This document shows, piece by piece, positions 52,962 through 62,253 of a DNA stretch of 64,000 nucleotides. Below the pieces are notes generated by a model that saw only the letters and a program-made list of their open reading frames with translations, had not been told where the DNA came from and did not search any database. The stretch comes from Lachnospiraceae bacterium (lineage in GTDB: Bacteria > Bacillota > Clostridia > Lachnospirales > Lachnospiraceae): positions 1-64,000 of the forward strand of contig JAFSGE010000050.1 of assembly GCA_017434885.1 (NCBI GenBank), given 5' to 3'. A program made the position numbers and the translations under genes. Each line of letters starts with the position of its first letter. The first letter of the stretch is position 1.

Positions 52962-53308
52962 TGAGCGGACAGACAATCAGAATCAGAAGAGTGGGTTCTG
53001 TTACTTTTGGAACGGTACTTGTTGTGTTGGGATGTTTGCTGCTGATACAGACGCTTTTTCCGCAGTTTAGCTATTACATGATTTACAGATTCTGGCCGGT
53101 GATGCTGATTACGTTGGGAATTGAGGTGCTTGCCGGAACAAGAGGAAAGAATTATGAAGTGCTTGACGAAAAAGGAAAGATTGTAGAGCAGAACAAAACG
53201 GTATATGACTTTCCGGCAATTCTTATGATGACGGTAATTCTCGGATTTGCTGTTTTTATGGCAATGGTATACCGGGTATATGAAACCAACGGTTATTTTA
53301 TATATTAG
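52961..53308 (+). CDS. LiaF-like transmembrane (DUF5668-type) protein
   Basis: 115 residues with two N-terminal hydrophobic segments (GSVTFGTVLVVLGCLLLIQ and IYRFWPVMLITLGIEVLAG), the arrangement of the LiaF/LiaI-like transmembrane region, and a third near the C-terminus (AILMMTVILGFAVFMAMVY). The cytoplasmic stretch between is short. Such proteins belong to cell-envelope stress modules, which suggests that the whole sigma operon responds to envelope stress (inference). Confidence 0.72.
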   Translation: MSGQTIRIRRVGSVTFGTVLVVLGCLLLIQTLFPQFSYYMIYRFWPVMLITLGIEVLAGTRGKNYEVLDEKGKIVEQNKTVYDFPAILMMTVILGFAVFMAMVYRVYETNGYFIY

Positions 53309-53323
53309 AAAGCGGCGTGAATG

Positions 53324-53366
53324 AAAGTGCAGAACATCCTGCTAATGAGGGTGTTCTGCACTTTTT
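53324..53366. terminator. Convergent terminator
   Basis: AAAGTGCAGAACA (53324-53336) and TGTTCTGCACTTT (53352-53364) are perfect 13-base arms with a following T run. Confidence 0.92.
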
Positions 53367-53391
53367 GAAGTTTTTGTATTTTTTGTAAAGA

Positions 53392-54417
53392 TTATTTCGT
53401 AGCTTCTTTTGCAAAATCAGTTGTGACGAGGGCTTCATAGGGAACGCGTTCAGGCAGTTCTCCGGCTTCCTCCAGAATATTTTGAAGAAGTGTAAAAGCA
53501 TCTTCCTCAAAAATCAGATTATCCTTCCAGGTATCCTGTTCATAATATCGGGTAATGATAGTAGTTATGGTTGCTTCAGGGGTTTCTGCAAACTGAGGTG
53601 CAATGACCTTGGCAATTTCTTCCGGTGAATGGCTGTTTACATAGTCCATACCTTTTTGAAGAGCATTGGTGAAAGACTGAATGACTTCAGGGTTTTCTTC
53701 AATGAAACTCTTTTTTGCACTGAAAGCTGTGTAGGGAACATAACCGGAATCTTCTCCGAGAGAAGCAACTACATAGCCGTCGCCTTTTTCCTCAAGAGAG
53801 GTGGCATGAGGCTCAAATTCCACGGTAAAGTCACCCTGACCGCCGGAGAAAGCAGCGGCAGTGGAACCGAAATCAATACTCTGGTCGATGGAAAGGTCTG
53901 CTTTGGGGTCAATATTATTTTTTTTCAGAATATATTCAAATACCATCTGAGGCATACCGCCGGCTCTGCCGCCAAGGACTTCCGTACCTTTTAACATATC
54001 CCAACTGAAATCACTGACAGGCTCTCTGGAGACAAGGAAGTTTCCGGCCCGCTGGGTAAGCTGCGCAAAATTCACCACATAATCCTGGGAGCCGCCTGCA
54101 TAAGTATAGATAGTGGACTCGCTTCCCATAAAGCCGATGTCGGCTTCATCTGTCAGTACGGCAGTCATGGTCTTATCGGCACCGAAGCCTGTTACCAGCG
54201 TAAGGTTAATGCCTTCTTCTTCGAAGTAACCTTCTTCAATGGCAACATATAAAGGTGCATAGAAAATGGAGTGTGCCACTTCGTTTAAGGTGACTTCCAC
54301 ATTGCCGCCTGCGTTGCCGGAAGTATCTTTTGCGGCATTACAGCCTGCCAGTATACCCGCAAGAAGCAGAAAGGAAAGACTAAGACATATTATTTTTGTT
54401 CTTAAAAATTTTTTCAT
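53392..54417 (-). CDS. ABC transporter substrate-binding lipoprotein, NMT1/SsuA type
   Basis: Lipoprotein signal (SLSFLLLAGILAGC, lipidated Cys about residue 26). The mature part matches the NMT1/THI5-SsuA group: VTLNEVAHSIFYAPLYVAIE, EGYFEEEGINLTLVTGFGAD, DIGFMGSESTIY, and GGRAGGMPQMVFEYIL. Substrates in this group include thiamine precursors, sulfonates and nitrate; none is singled out by sequence, and no TPP riboswitch is present. No permease or ATPase is adjacent, so it is an orphan. ATG 54417 has GGAGG nearby; the longer frame is not supported. Confidence 0.88.
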   Translation of the reverse strand: MKKFLRTKIICLSLSFLLLAGILAGCNAAKDTSGNAGGNVEVTLNEVAHSIFYAPLYVAIEEGYFEEEGINLTLVTGFGADKTMTAVLTDEADIGFMGSESTIYTYAGGSQDYVVNFAQLTQRAGNFLVSREPVSDFSWDMLKGTEVLGGRAGGMPQMVFEYILKKNNIDPKADLSIDQSIDFGSTAAAFSGGQGDFTVEFEPHATSLEEKGDGYVVASLGEDSGYVPYTAFSAKKSFIEENPEVIQSFTNALQKGMDYVNSHSPEEIAKVIAPQFAETPEATITTIITRYYEQDTWKDNLIFEEDAFTLLQNILEEAGELPERVPYEALVTTDFAKEATK

Positions 54418-54496
54418 AAAATCCTCCGTTTTGATTTGATGGTTTATCATATGAAAAGTGCGGGGGAAGGGTGCAAAATATAGGCAAATCTGCTTA

Positions 54497-54525
54497 TAGA
54501 CAATATCTGACAAAAAAGATATAAT
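54497..54525 (+). promoter_or_regulatory. Promoter of the SPFH operon
   Basis: TAGACA (54497-54502), 17-base spacer, TATAAT (54520-54525), 39 bases before ATG 54565. Confidence 0.65.
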
Positions 54526-54564
54526 CAAAGCATAGTAAAACTATATAAACGGAGGATTGAAAAG

Positions 54565-55902
54565 ATGGGATTAATTAAGGCAATTACCGGTGCTATCGGT
54601 GGTGTGGTATCTGATCAGTGGCTTGAGTATTTCTACTGTGACTCTTTGGATGAAGACATTTTGGTGACCAAAGGCCAGAAGAAGGTAAAGGGACGCGCTG
54701 CCAATAATAACGGAGAAGAAAATATTATTTCCAACGGTTCCATTATCGCAGTAAACGAAGGTCAGTGTATGATTATCGTTGACCAGGGTAAGGTAGTGGA
54801 TTTCTGTGCAGAAGCAGGTGAATTCAGATATGATGCATCCACAGAACCCAGTTTACTTTACGGAAGTCTCGGTGAAAATATTAAGAAGACCTTCAGCACC
54901 GTAGGTAAGCGTTTTACATTCGGCGGTGACACAGCGAAGGATCAGAGAGTATACTTCTTTAACACCAAAGAAATTATGGGTAACAAGTACGGAACAGCAA
55001 ATCCCGTACCTTTCAGAGTGGTTGACCAGAATATCGGTCTTGACATTGATATTTCCATTCGTTGTAACGGTGAATATTCTTACAAGATTGTTGACCCTCT
55101 TCTTTTCTACAAAAATGTATGTGCCAACGTCAGAGATGACTTTGAGAGAAGAGAAATTGACAGCCAGTTAAAGACAGAACTGATGACAGCACTTCAGCCT
55201 GCATTTGCAAAGATTTCCGCAATGGGAATCCGTTACAGTGCAGTACCTGCACACACCATGGAACTTGCAGATGCGCTGAATGAAGTATTATCCGAAAAGT
55301 GGGCACAGCTTCGCGGTATCGAAATCGTATCCTTTGGTATCAATGCCATGAAGGCATCCGAAGAAGATGAAGCAATGATTAAGGAACTGCAGAAGAGCGC
55401 AGTGCTTCGCAATCCCAATATGGCAGCAGCTACTTTGGTTGGTGCACAGGCAGAAGCAATGAAGGCAGCAGCTTCCAACACAGCAACAGGACCTATGATG
55501 GCATTTGCAGGAATGAATATGGCAACTCAGGCAGGCGGTATGAATGCACAGCAGCTGTTCCAGATGGGTGCGGCTCAGCAGGCTCCCATGCAGCAGACTG
55601 CCTCTGCAGCAGCTCCCGCAGCGGCTCCCGTTGACGGATGGACCTGTACTTGCGGCAAGAGTGGTAATACAGGTAAGTTCTGTGGAGAATGTGGTGCACC
55701 GAAGCCTGCAGCAGATGGTTGGACTTGTTCCTGCGGTGCAGTAAATAAGGGTAAATTCTGTTCTGAATGCGGTTCTAAGAAGCCTGCAGGAGAACCTTTA
55801 TACAAATGTGACAAGTGTGGATGGGAACCTGAAGATCCTAAGAATCCGCCCAAGTTCTGTCCCGAGTGCGGTGACCCTTTTGACGAGAGCGATGTGCAGT
55901 AA
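54565..55902 (+). CDS. SPFH-domain protein with three C-terminal zinc ribbons (YdjI-like)
   Basis: 445 residues. Residues 1-300 form an SPFH (virion core/YdjI-type) domain: FYCDSLDEDILVTKGQKK, SNGSIIAVNEGQCMIIVDQG, KVVDFCAEAGEFRYDASTEP and ELMTALQPAFAKISAMGIRY. An Ala/Gln/Met-rich linker (about 300-352) leads to three zinc ribbons: CTCGK...CGEC, CSCGA...CSEC and CDKCG...CPEC. No membrane helix. With the next two genes it reproduces the set ydjI, ydjG, ydjH of B. subtilis, where a PspA-type protein (YdjF) is also present. A membrane-stress role is inferred from that parallel. Confidence 0.85.
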   Translation: MGLIKAITGAIGGVVSDQWLEYFYCDSLDEDILVTKGQKKVKGRAANNNGEENIISNGSIIAVNEGQCMIIVDQGKVVDFCAEAGEFRYDASTEPSLLYGSLGENIKKTFSTVGKRFTFGGDTAKDQRVYFFNTKEIMGNKYGTANPVPFRVVDQNIGLDIDISIRCNGEYSYKIVDPLLFYKNVCANVRDDFERREIDSQLKTELMTALQPAFAKISAMGIRYSAVPAHTMELADALNEVLSEKWAQLRGIEIVSFGINAMKASEEDEAMIKELQKSAVLRNPNMAAATLVGAQAEAMKAAASNTATGPMMAFAGMNMATQAGGMNAQQLFQMGAAQQAPMQQTASAAAPAAAPVDGWTCTCGKSGNTGKFCGECGAPKPAADGWTCSCGAVNKGKFCSECGSKKPAGEPLYKCDKCGWEPEDPKNPPKFCPECGDPFDESDVQ

Positions 55903-55938
55903 TCGTCTGTTGATTGTGGACTAACGGGGAGAAAAAGT

Positions 55939-57039
55939 ATGAGTGAATTTGAAAGTAACTTGGATGCGAAAGTAGTATCCACAATAGAAGAAACCGATAA
56001 AAAGTGTCCTCAGTGCGGCGGAGTCATGGACTATGACCCCGCCACCGGCGGTTTAAAATGCCCGTACTGTGATTATGAGCAGGAGATTAAGAAAGCAGAA
56101 GAAGCACCGGAGAGTGCGCAGGAGCTTGATTTTTCACAGGCAGAGAATACAGCCAATTGTGATTGGGGCGCTGAAAAGAAAACAGTTCTTTGTAAAGCCT
56201 GCGGAGCAGAGTCGGTTTATGATGCATTGGAAATTTCGGCAGTTTGTCCTTTCTGCGGTTCTAATCAGGTTATGGAGGCATCCGACCAGAAGACTATGGC
56301 ACCCGGTGGTGTAATTCCTTTCAGAATTACCGACGAGAAGGCTTCTGAGTTGTTTAAAAACTGGATTAAGAAAAAATGGTTTTGCCCCAAAATGGCAAAG
56401 GAGAGTGCCAAGGCAAAGCATTTTAAGGGTGTGTATCTGCCTTATTGGACTTTTGATACAAAAACAAGTTCCGATTATACCGCGCAGTATGGTAAAGAGC
56501 GGAGAGTGAAAAGAGGCGACCAGACAGAAACAGTGGTTGACTGGTATAACACCAAAGGTAGCTACAGCGCTGTCATTGATGATGAACTGGTATGCGCTAC
56601 TACCAATCAGAATCAGTCCATGTTAGCAGGACTTGAGCCTTACGATACTGCAGATAACAAGAGCTACAAGCCTGAGTATGTGGCAGGATTTGCAGCAGAG
56701 CGTTATGCAATCGGTGTGAAGGAAGGTTGGGAAATAGCCAAGTCCAGTATCAAAACGAAACTGTACAGCAGTATTTCGAAGAAGATTCGAAATGAAAAAA
56801 ATGCAGACCGTGTCAGAAACTTACAGATACAGACAGTATATAGAGATATTACATACAAGTATCTGCTTTTGCCGGTTTGGATTTCCAGCTACAAATATAA
56901 AGATAAAGTATACAAATTTATGGTAAACGGACAGACCGGTAAGGTTTCCGGTAAGATACCGATTTCCATTCCGAAGGTAATTCTGACAATAGTAGCAGCA
57001 CTTGTGGCTCTCGGTATTCTTGTCTGGTTAACTTCGTAG
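55939..57039 (+). CDS. Zinc-ribbon membrane protein (YdjG-like)
   Basis: 366 residues. Two N-terminal zinc ribbons of TFIIB-like appearance (KCPQCGGVMDY...CPYCDYEQ and LCKACGAESVY...CPFCGSNQV), then a beta-rich domain with KGVYLPYWTFDTKTSSDY and LLPVWISSYKYKDKVYKFMV, NGQTGKVSGKIPIS, and one C-terminal membrane helix (about 345-364). The order ribbons-domain-helix matches YdjG. Starts 37 bases after the SPFH gene; ribosome binding site near GGGGAG. Confidence 0.8.
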   Translation: MSEFESNLDAKVVSTIEETDKKCPQCGGVMDYDPATGGLKCPYCDYEQEIKKAEEAPESAQELDFSQAENTANCDWGAEKKTVLCKACGAESVYDALEISAVCPFCGSNQVMEASDQKTMAPGGVIPFRITDEKASELFKNWIKKKWFCPKMAKESAKAKHFKGVYLPYWTFDTKTSSDYTAQYGKERRVKRGDQTETVVDWYNTKGSYSAVIDDELVCATTNQNQSMLAGLEPYDTADNKSYKPEYVAGFAAERYAIGVKEGWEIAKSSIKTKLYSSISKKIRNEKNADRVRNLQIQTVYRDITYKYLLLPVWISSYKYKDKVYKFMVNGQTGKVSGKIPISIPKVILTIVAALVALGILVWLTS

Positions 57040-57053
57040 GTAAGGAGGAACAT

Positions 57054-57806
57054 ATGGCACAGATAGGAACCATTATTATTCTGGTCCTGATTCTGGTAAT
57101 TTTCGGATGTATAGCTTATGCGGTATACCGTGTGAAAAATGCGGTGCGTTCTTTCTCTCGTGCAGCTTTCGGAACAGATTCCCTGAAAGAAGGCTTTGAA
57201 CAGGTGGAGCAGGAGTATGCAAGTACCCCTAAGTCTGTATCCGCAATGACCAGTCTGTACCTTCCAAACATTAAAAGAGAGTTTCCGGAATTTCAATACG
57301 ATGAGATGAAAGTCAGGGCAGAAAATGTCCTGACTTCTTATCTGATGGCAGTAACTGCCGGAGATGCTTCGAGATTAACGGAGGGAAGCAGGGAATTAAA
57401 GGATCAGCTTGAAATGTATATCACCCAGTTAAAAGGTCAGGGTGAAAAAGAAAGATATGAAAGCATTAAGCTTCACAGAACAGAAATAGCAAATTATCAG
57501 AAGAGAAACGGCCGTTGTACCATTACCTTTCAGATAGCTTTGCAGTATCGTTACAGTAAGTGGGATGAAAACGGTAAGGCAGTGAAAGATAGCGGTATGA
57601 CGCAGGATCGCTTTAATGTGGAAGTGGTTTATATTCAGGACAGAAGCCTTGTGGAGGACGAGAGAGATTTCTCCCTGGGTATTAACTGTCCCAATTGCGG
57701 TGCGCCGGTTTCAGGGCTTGGAAGCAAGGTTTGCGAGTATTGTGGTACACCGGTTGTAGAGTTAAATATTTATGCATGGACCTTCCATAAGGTGAGTAAA
57801 GCATAG
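57054..57806 (+). CDS. Tim44-like membrane protein with zinc ribbon (YdjH-like)
   Basis: 250 residues. An N-terminal membrane helix (residues 5-25, IIILVLILVIFGCIAYAVY) is followed by a Tim44-like domain (FPEFQYDEMKVRAENVLTSY, GRCTITFQIALQYRY) and a single C-terminal zinc ribbon (NCPNCGAPVSGLGSKVCEYC). This combination matches YdjH. Fifteen bases after the YdjG-like gene with AAGGAGG. Third member of the module; no pspA gene follows, the next gene being pcrA. Confidence 0.8.
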   Translation: MAQIGTIIILVLILVIFGCIAYAVYRVKNAVRSFSRAAFGTDSLKEGFEQVEQEYASTPKSVSAMTSLYLPNIKREFPEFQYDEMKVRAENVLTSYLMAVTAGDASRLTEGSRELKDQLEMYITQLKGQGEKERYESIKLHRTEIANYQKRNGRCTITFQIALQYRYSKWDENGKAVKDSGMTQDRFNVEVVYIQDRSLVEDERDFSLGINCPNCGAPVSGLGSKVCEYCGTPVVELNIYAWTFHKVSKA

Positions 57807-57851
57807 GTTACAATGCATAAATGAGAAGCATGAATGGAGTAACAGGTTAGA

Positions 57852-60197
57852 ATGAGTATTTATGATACACTGAACGAACAACAGAAGAAAGGTGTCTTTA
57901 CGGTGGAGGGACCGGTGCTTTTGCTTGCAGGCGCGGGCTCCGGTAAGACCAGAGTACTGACACACAGAATTGCATACTTGATAGAAGAAATCGGCATTAA
58001 TCCTTGGAATATTATGGCAATTACTTTTACCAACAAGGCAGCCGGAGAAATGAAGGAACGTGTAGAGGATTTGGTAGGCTTTGGTTCAGACAGTATTTGG
58101 GTTACCACGTTTCATTCTACCTGTGTGAGAATTCTTCGAAGATTTATCGACAGGCTTGGTTATGACAACAATTTTGTGATTTATGATACGGATGACCAGA
58201 AATCTTTGGTAAAGGATATTTGTAAGAGATTAAATATCGATACCAAAATGTTCAAAGAACGTGCAATTATGTCGGCGATTTCTTCCGCAAAGGATGAGCT
58301 GATTCTACCCAATGAATACAGCATGAGTTGCGGCGGAGATTATCGCAGGCAGAAGATTGCACAGATTTATCAGGAATATCAGGCGGCGTTAAAAAAGAAT
58401 AATGCGGTGGACTTTGATGATCTGATTATGCTGACAGTAGAGCTGTTTAAGAGTTGTCCTGATGTACTGGAGAACTATCAAAAACGTTTTAAATATATTA
58501 TGGTGGATGAGTATCAGGATACCAATACGGCGCAGTTTGAATTAATCAGACTTCTTGCAGCGGCAAACCGTAACTTATGTGTGGTAGGTGATGATGACCA
58601 GTCCATTTACAAATTCAGAGGGGCTAATATCCGCAATATTTTGGATTTTGAGCATCATTATCCGGAAGCTGCAGTGATTCGTTTAGAGCAGAATTACCGT
58701 TCTACCCAAAATGTGCTTGACGCAGCCAATGCGGTAATCCGCAATAACTCCCGTCGTAAGGAAAAAGCCCTTTGGACGGATAAAGGAGCCGGAAACCGGA
58801 TTCATTTCAGACATTTTGATAATGCTTACGAGGAAGCTGAATTTGTGGCAGATGATATTTCCCGCAAGCAGCGGGAAGGTATCGTAGAATACGGGGAATG
58901 TGCGGTATTATTCCGTACCAATGCCCAGGCCAGACTTTTGGAAGAACGTTTTGTAGTAGACGGTATTCCTTATGATGTAGTAGGTGGTGTGAACTTCTAT
59001 TCCAGAAGAGAAATTAAAGATTTGCTGGCCTATTTAAAAACAGTAGATAACGGAAGAGATGATCTTTCGGTTAAGAGAATCATCAATGTGCCTAAGCGCG
59101 GCATCGGTGCCACTACCATTGCCAAGGTGCAGGACTATGCGGACATGCATGAAATCAGCTTTTTTGATGCATTGACAGTAGCGGAAGATATTCCGGGACT
59201 TGGCAAAAGTGCATCCAAGCTGACAGCCTTTGTTTCCATGATTCGCGTGTTCCGCGGAAAACTGGAATTTGCAGGATTGGAAGCATTGATAAAAGATATT
59301 CTGGAAACTACAGAGTATATTAAGGAAATGGATGCTGCTGATGAGGAAGATGCCCTTGCAAGAGCTGAGAATGTTGACGAATTGATTAGTAAAATAGTTG
59401 CTTATGAGGAAACCCATGATGAGCCTTCCCTAAGTGAATTTTTGGAAGAGGTTGCGTTGGTTTCTGATGTGGACAGATTAGATGATGATAATAACAGGGT
59501 GTTGCTGATGACCCTTCACAGTGCTAAAGGACTTGAATTTGCCCATGTGTATCTGACCGGTATGGAGGACGGTGTTTTTCCCAGTTATATGACCATTACT
59601 GCAGATGATACAAGTGAGATTGAAGAAGAGCGACGTCTTGCATATGTGGGAATTACCCGTGCTAAGGAAGACTTGACGCTCTGTGCGGCCAAGATGCGTA
59701 TGCTTCGAGGGGAAACCCAGTATAACGCTGTCAGCCGTTTTGTAAAAGAGATTCCTGCAGAGCTTTTGGATAATAAGCCGCCGATGCCCAGGCAGTATGA
59801 TGGGGATATGGATATGGGAATGGAGAATCGCGTGTCCAAGTATAACCCTATGTATAACACCATGATGCGAAATAAACCGGTGGCAACGTTAGCACCGAAG
59901 CGCACTGCGGCAGAGAATAAGCCGTACATTGCAAGGAGTATGGGGAATTCCGGCGGATTGGAAATGGGGAAAGGTGTAACAGATTTCGGTAAGCTTGGTA
60001 TCGTGAAAGGCGCAGGAACTGCCGCAGGCAGCAAACCGGATTATGATGCAGGGGATCGCGTCAGACATATCAAATACGGTGACGGAACCGTAATTGACCT
60101 TGAGCCGGGACCGCGTGATTACAAAGTAACAGTGGATTTTGATGATATGGGACAGAAAATTATGTATGCTGCCTTTGCGAAGCTGAAAAAAATATAA
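57852..60197 (+). CDS. pcrA: UvrD/PcrA-type DNA helicase
   Basis: 3'-5' superfamily 1 helicase for repair and replication restart. 781 residues. Walker A LLAGAGSGKTRVLTHRIAYL, motif Ia AITFTNKAAGEMKERV, motif II VDEYQDTN, motif III VGDDDQSIYKFRGA, motif IV LEQNYRST, motif V LMTLHSAKGLEF and motif VI AYVGITRAKEDL are present. The C-terminal tail ends with a Tudor-like RNA polymerase-binding segment (GDRVRHIKYGDGTVIDLE), as in PcrA. Confidence 0.97.
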   Translation: MSIYDTLNEQQKKGVFTVEGPVLLLAGAGSGKTRVLTHRIAYLIEEIGINPWNIMAITFTNKAAGEMKERVEDLVGFGSDSIWVTTFHSTCVRILRRFIDRLGYDNNFVIYDTDDQKSLVKDICKRLNIDTKMFKERAIMSAISSAKDELILPNEYSMSCGGDYRRQKIAQIYQEYQAALKKNNAVDFDDLIMLTVELFKSCPDVLENYQKRFKYIMVDEYQDTNTAQFELIRLLAAANRNLCVVGDDDQSIYKFRGANIRNILDFEHHYPEAAVIRLEQNYRSTQNVLDAANAVIRNNSRRKEKALWTDKGAGNRIHFRHFDNAYEEAEFVADDISRKQREGIVEYGECAVLFRTNAQARLLEERFVVDGIPYDVVGGVNFYSRREIKDLLAYLKTVDNGRDDLSVKRIINVPKRGIGATTIAKVQDYADMHEISFFDALTVAEDIPGLGKSASKLTAFVSMIRVFRGKLEFAGLEALIKDILETTEYIKEMDAADEEDALARAENVDELISKIVAYEETHDEPSLSEFLEEVALVSDVDRLDDDNNRVLLMTLHSAKGLEFAHVYLTGMEDGVFPSYMTITADDTSEIEEERRLAYVGITRAKEDLTLCAAKMRMLRGETQYNAVSRFVKEIPAELLDNKPPMPRQYDGDMDMGMENRVSKYNPMYNTMMRNKPVATLAPKRTAAENKPYIARSMGNSGGLEMGKGVTDFGKLGIVKGAGTAAGSKPDYDAGDRVRHIKYGDGTVIDLEPGPRDYKVTVDFDDMGQKIMYAAFAKLKKI

Positions 60198-60346
60198 TTT
60201 ATTTGTTGGAATTTTTTATAAAAAATTTTCATTTTCAGGTAGTAAATTCTTGCGTAAAATGTTATATTATTAATCAAGAAGGAAACAATGTAAGAGACAA
60301 TGAATTTTGGAATCTGACATAGTAAAGAGAAAGAGAGGACAGAATT

Positions 60347-60676
60347 ATGAATACATGGAGCAAGGTTGAGGATTTGATGGATTTTGTGAAGCATCACGAT
60401 ATTAAGGAGATGAAGAATCTTTTGAATAAAAAAGAAGAAGAGAAAAGCAAAAATGTTTTGTTATGGATTTTTGCAGCAATTGGTGTAGTAGTTGCTGTGG
60501 CGGCTATCGCTTATGCAGTATATCGCTACATGACACCTGATTATTTAGAAGATTTCGAAGATGATTTTGATGATGACTTCGAAGACGATTTCTTTGAAGA
60601 TGAAGAAGATGAAGAACCCGAACCGGTTGTTATCAAGGCTGAAAATCCTGCCGGTGAAGAGGATTTTGCGGAATAG
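60347..60676 (+). CDS. Small membrane protein with acidic tail
   Basis: 109 residues, family not recognised. A basic-amphipathic N-terminus (LMDFVKHHDIKEMKNLLNKK), one membrane helix (about 39-60, NVLLWIFAAIGVVVAVAAIA), and a very acidic C-terminus (DFEDDFDDDFEDDFFED). Good ribosome binding site (GAGAGGAC). Similar small proteins are common in Lachnospiraceae, but nothing is known to me of their role. Confidence 0.75.
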   Translation: MNTWSKVEDLMDFVKHHDIKEMKNLLNKKEEEKSKNVLLWIFAAIGVVVAVAAIAYAVYRYMTPDYLEDFEDDFDDDFEDDFFEDEEDEEPEPVVIKAENPAGEEDFAE

Positions 60677-60745
60677 TCAGTGCTGTGATTTTGACGGCAT
60701 AGTGCTATGCTTAGAGTGTGTCTGTGATTGACAGAAAAGGAAGAT

Positions 60746-60779
60746 ACGGGATGTACAGAATGTGTGCATCCCGTTTTTA
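60746..60779 (+). terminator. Terminator after the acidic-tail protein
   Basis: ACGGGATG (60746-60753) and CATCCCGT (60767-60774) arms with a T run, 18 bases before rlmD. Confidence 0.85.
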
Positions 60780-60796
60780 TGTTAGGAGTTTGAAAG

Positions 60797-62167
60797 ATGA
60801 AAAAAGGACAGGTTGTTACAGGAATTGTAGAGAGAGTTGATTTCCCCAATAAGGGAATCGTAAAGACAGAAGATGGCGTTTGTGTGGTAAAAAATGCTCT
60901 GCCCGGTCAGAAGATAAGAGCAGGAATCAATAAGGTGCGGAAAGGAAAGGCAGAAGGAAGACTGCTTGAAGTGGAAGAAAAGTCACCTGTTGAAATTGAA
61001 AGTCCCTGCCCTCATTTTGGACTTTGCGGCGGATGTACTTACATTTCGCTGCCTTATGAAGAACAGCTTGCTGTTAAAGAAGGACAGGTAAAGAGGCTGC
61101 TTGACAGTGTGCTTTGCAGACAGGATACCCCTTGGACATTTGAAGGAATCAAGGCAAGTCCGGTGCAGTTTGGCTATCGGAATAAAATGGAATTTTCTTT
61201 TGGAGATGAAGTGAAGGACGGTCCGCTTTCTCTTGGTATGCACAAGAGAGGCAGCTTTTATGATATTGTGTCCGTAACGGATTGTCAGATTGTGGATGCA
61301 GACTACCGTGCGATTCTGACCTATACCAGAGATTATTTTGAAAAAGAAGGTCTGCCTTTTTATCATCGCTTACGTCATGAAGGTTTTCTTCGCCATCTGT
61401 TGGTGCGTAAGGCGGTAAGAACAGGTGAAATACTGGTGGCACTTGTTACCACTTCTCAAATGGCACCTGAGTTGCAGCCGTGGGTAGATGGATTGCTTTC
61501 GCTTTCTTTGAAAGGAAATTTTGCGGGGATTTTGCATATTATCAATGATTCTGTGGCTGATGTGGTAAAGAGTGACGAAACACGGATTCTTTACGGACAG
61601 GATTATTTTTATGAGGAACTTTTAGGACTGAAATTTAAGATTTCCACGTTTTCTTTTTTCCAGACCAATTCACTCAGTGCAGAAGTGTTGTATGAAACGG
61701 CAAGAGAGTATGTAGGAGATTTAAACGGAGCGGATAAAATTGTCTATGATTTGTACAGCGGCACAGGTACCATTGCACAGCTTATGGCACCTGTGGCAAA
61801 GAAGGTAATCGGTGTGGAAATCGTAGAGGAAGCGGTGGAAGCAGCAAAGAAAAATGCAGAGCTGAACGGTTTACATAACTGCGAATTTATTGCAGGAGAT
61901 GTGCTTAAGGTTCTGGATGATATCGAAGAAAAGCCGGATATGATTATTTTAGATCCGCCAAGAGACGGTATTCATCCCAAGGCACTTGGAAAGATTATTG
62001 GTTACGGAATTGACAAGCTGGTTTATATTTCCTGTAAGCCTACCAGTCTGGTGAGAGATTTGGAGACCTTTTTGGATAGCGGCTATGTGGTGGAGAAGGC
62101 GGTTGCCGTTGACCAGTTCCCTTGGACAACGGGGATAGAAACAATTGCGGTTTTGAAACGACTTTAA
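60797..62167 (+). CDS. rlmD: 23S rRNA (uracil-5-)-methyltransferase, RumA/RlmCD type
   Basis: SAM-dependent rRNA m5U methyltransferase. N-terminal TRAM domain (VVTGIVERVDFPNKGIV), iron-sulfur cysteines in CPHFGLCGGC, SAM motifs VYDLYSGTGTIAQLMAP and VIGVEIVEEAVEAAKKNA, then DMIILDPPRDGIHPKAL and the nucleophile Cys in LVYISCKPTSLVRDL. 456 residues. Firmicute enzymes of this group may modify one or two uridines; which applies here is not known. Confidence 0.95.
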   Translation: MKKGQVVTGIVERVDFPNKGIVKTEDGVCVVKNALPGQKIRAGINKVRKGKAEGRLLEVEEKSPVEIESPCPHFGLCGGCTYISLPYEEQLAVKEGQVKRLLDSVLCRQDTPWTFEGIKASPVQFGYRNKMEFSFGDEVKDGPLSLGMHKRGSFYDIVSVTDCQIVDADYRAILTYTRDYFEKEGLPFYHRLRHEGFLRHLLVRKAVRTGEILVALVTTSQMAPELQPWVDGLLSLSLKGNFAGILHIINDSVADVVKSDETRILYGQDYFYEELLGLKFKISTFSFFQTNSLSAEVLYETAREYVGDLNGADKIVYDLYSGTGTIAQLMAPVAKKVIGVEIVEEAVEAAKKNAELNGLHNCEFIAGDVLKVLDDIEEKPDMIILDPPRDGIHPKALGKIIGYGIDKLVYISCKPTSLVRDLETFLDSGYVVEKAVAVDQFPWTTGIETIAVLKRL

Positions 62168-62253
62168 ACAAAAATAGAGAGAGTTTTATAGGACTCTGAA
62201 AATGTTATCTTAATATCAGAACAAGTGATACGTTTTGATTAGGAGGTAACATT

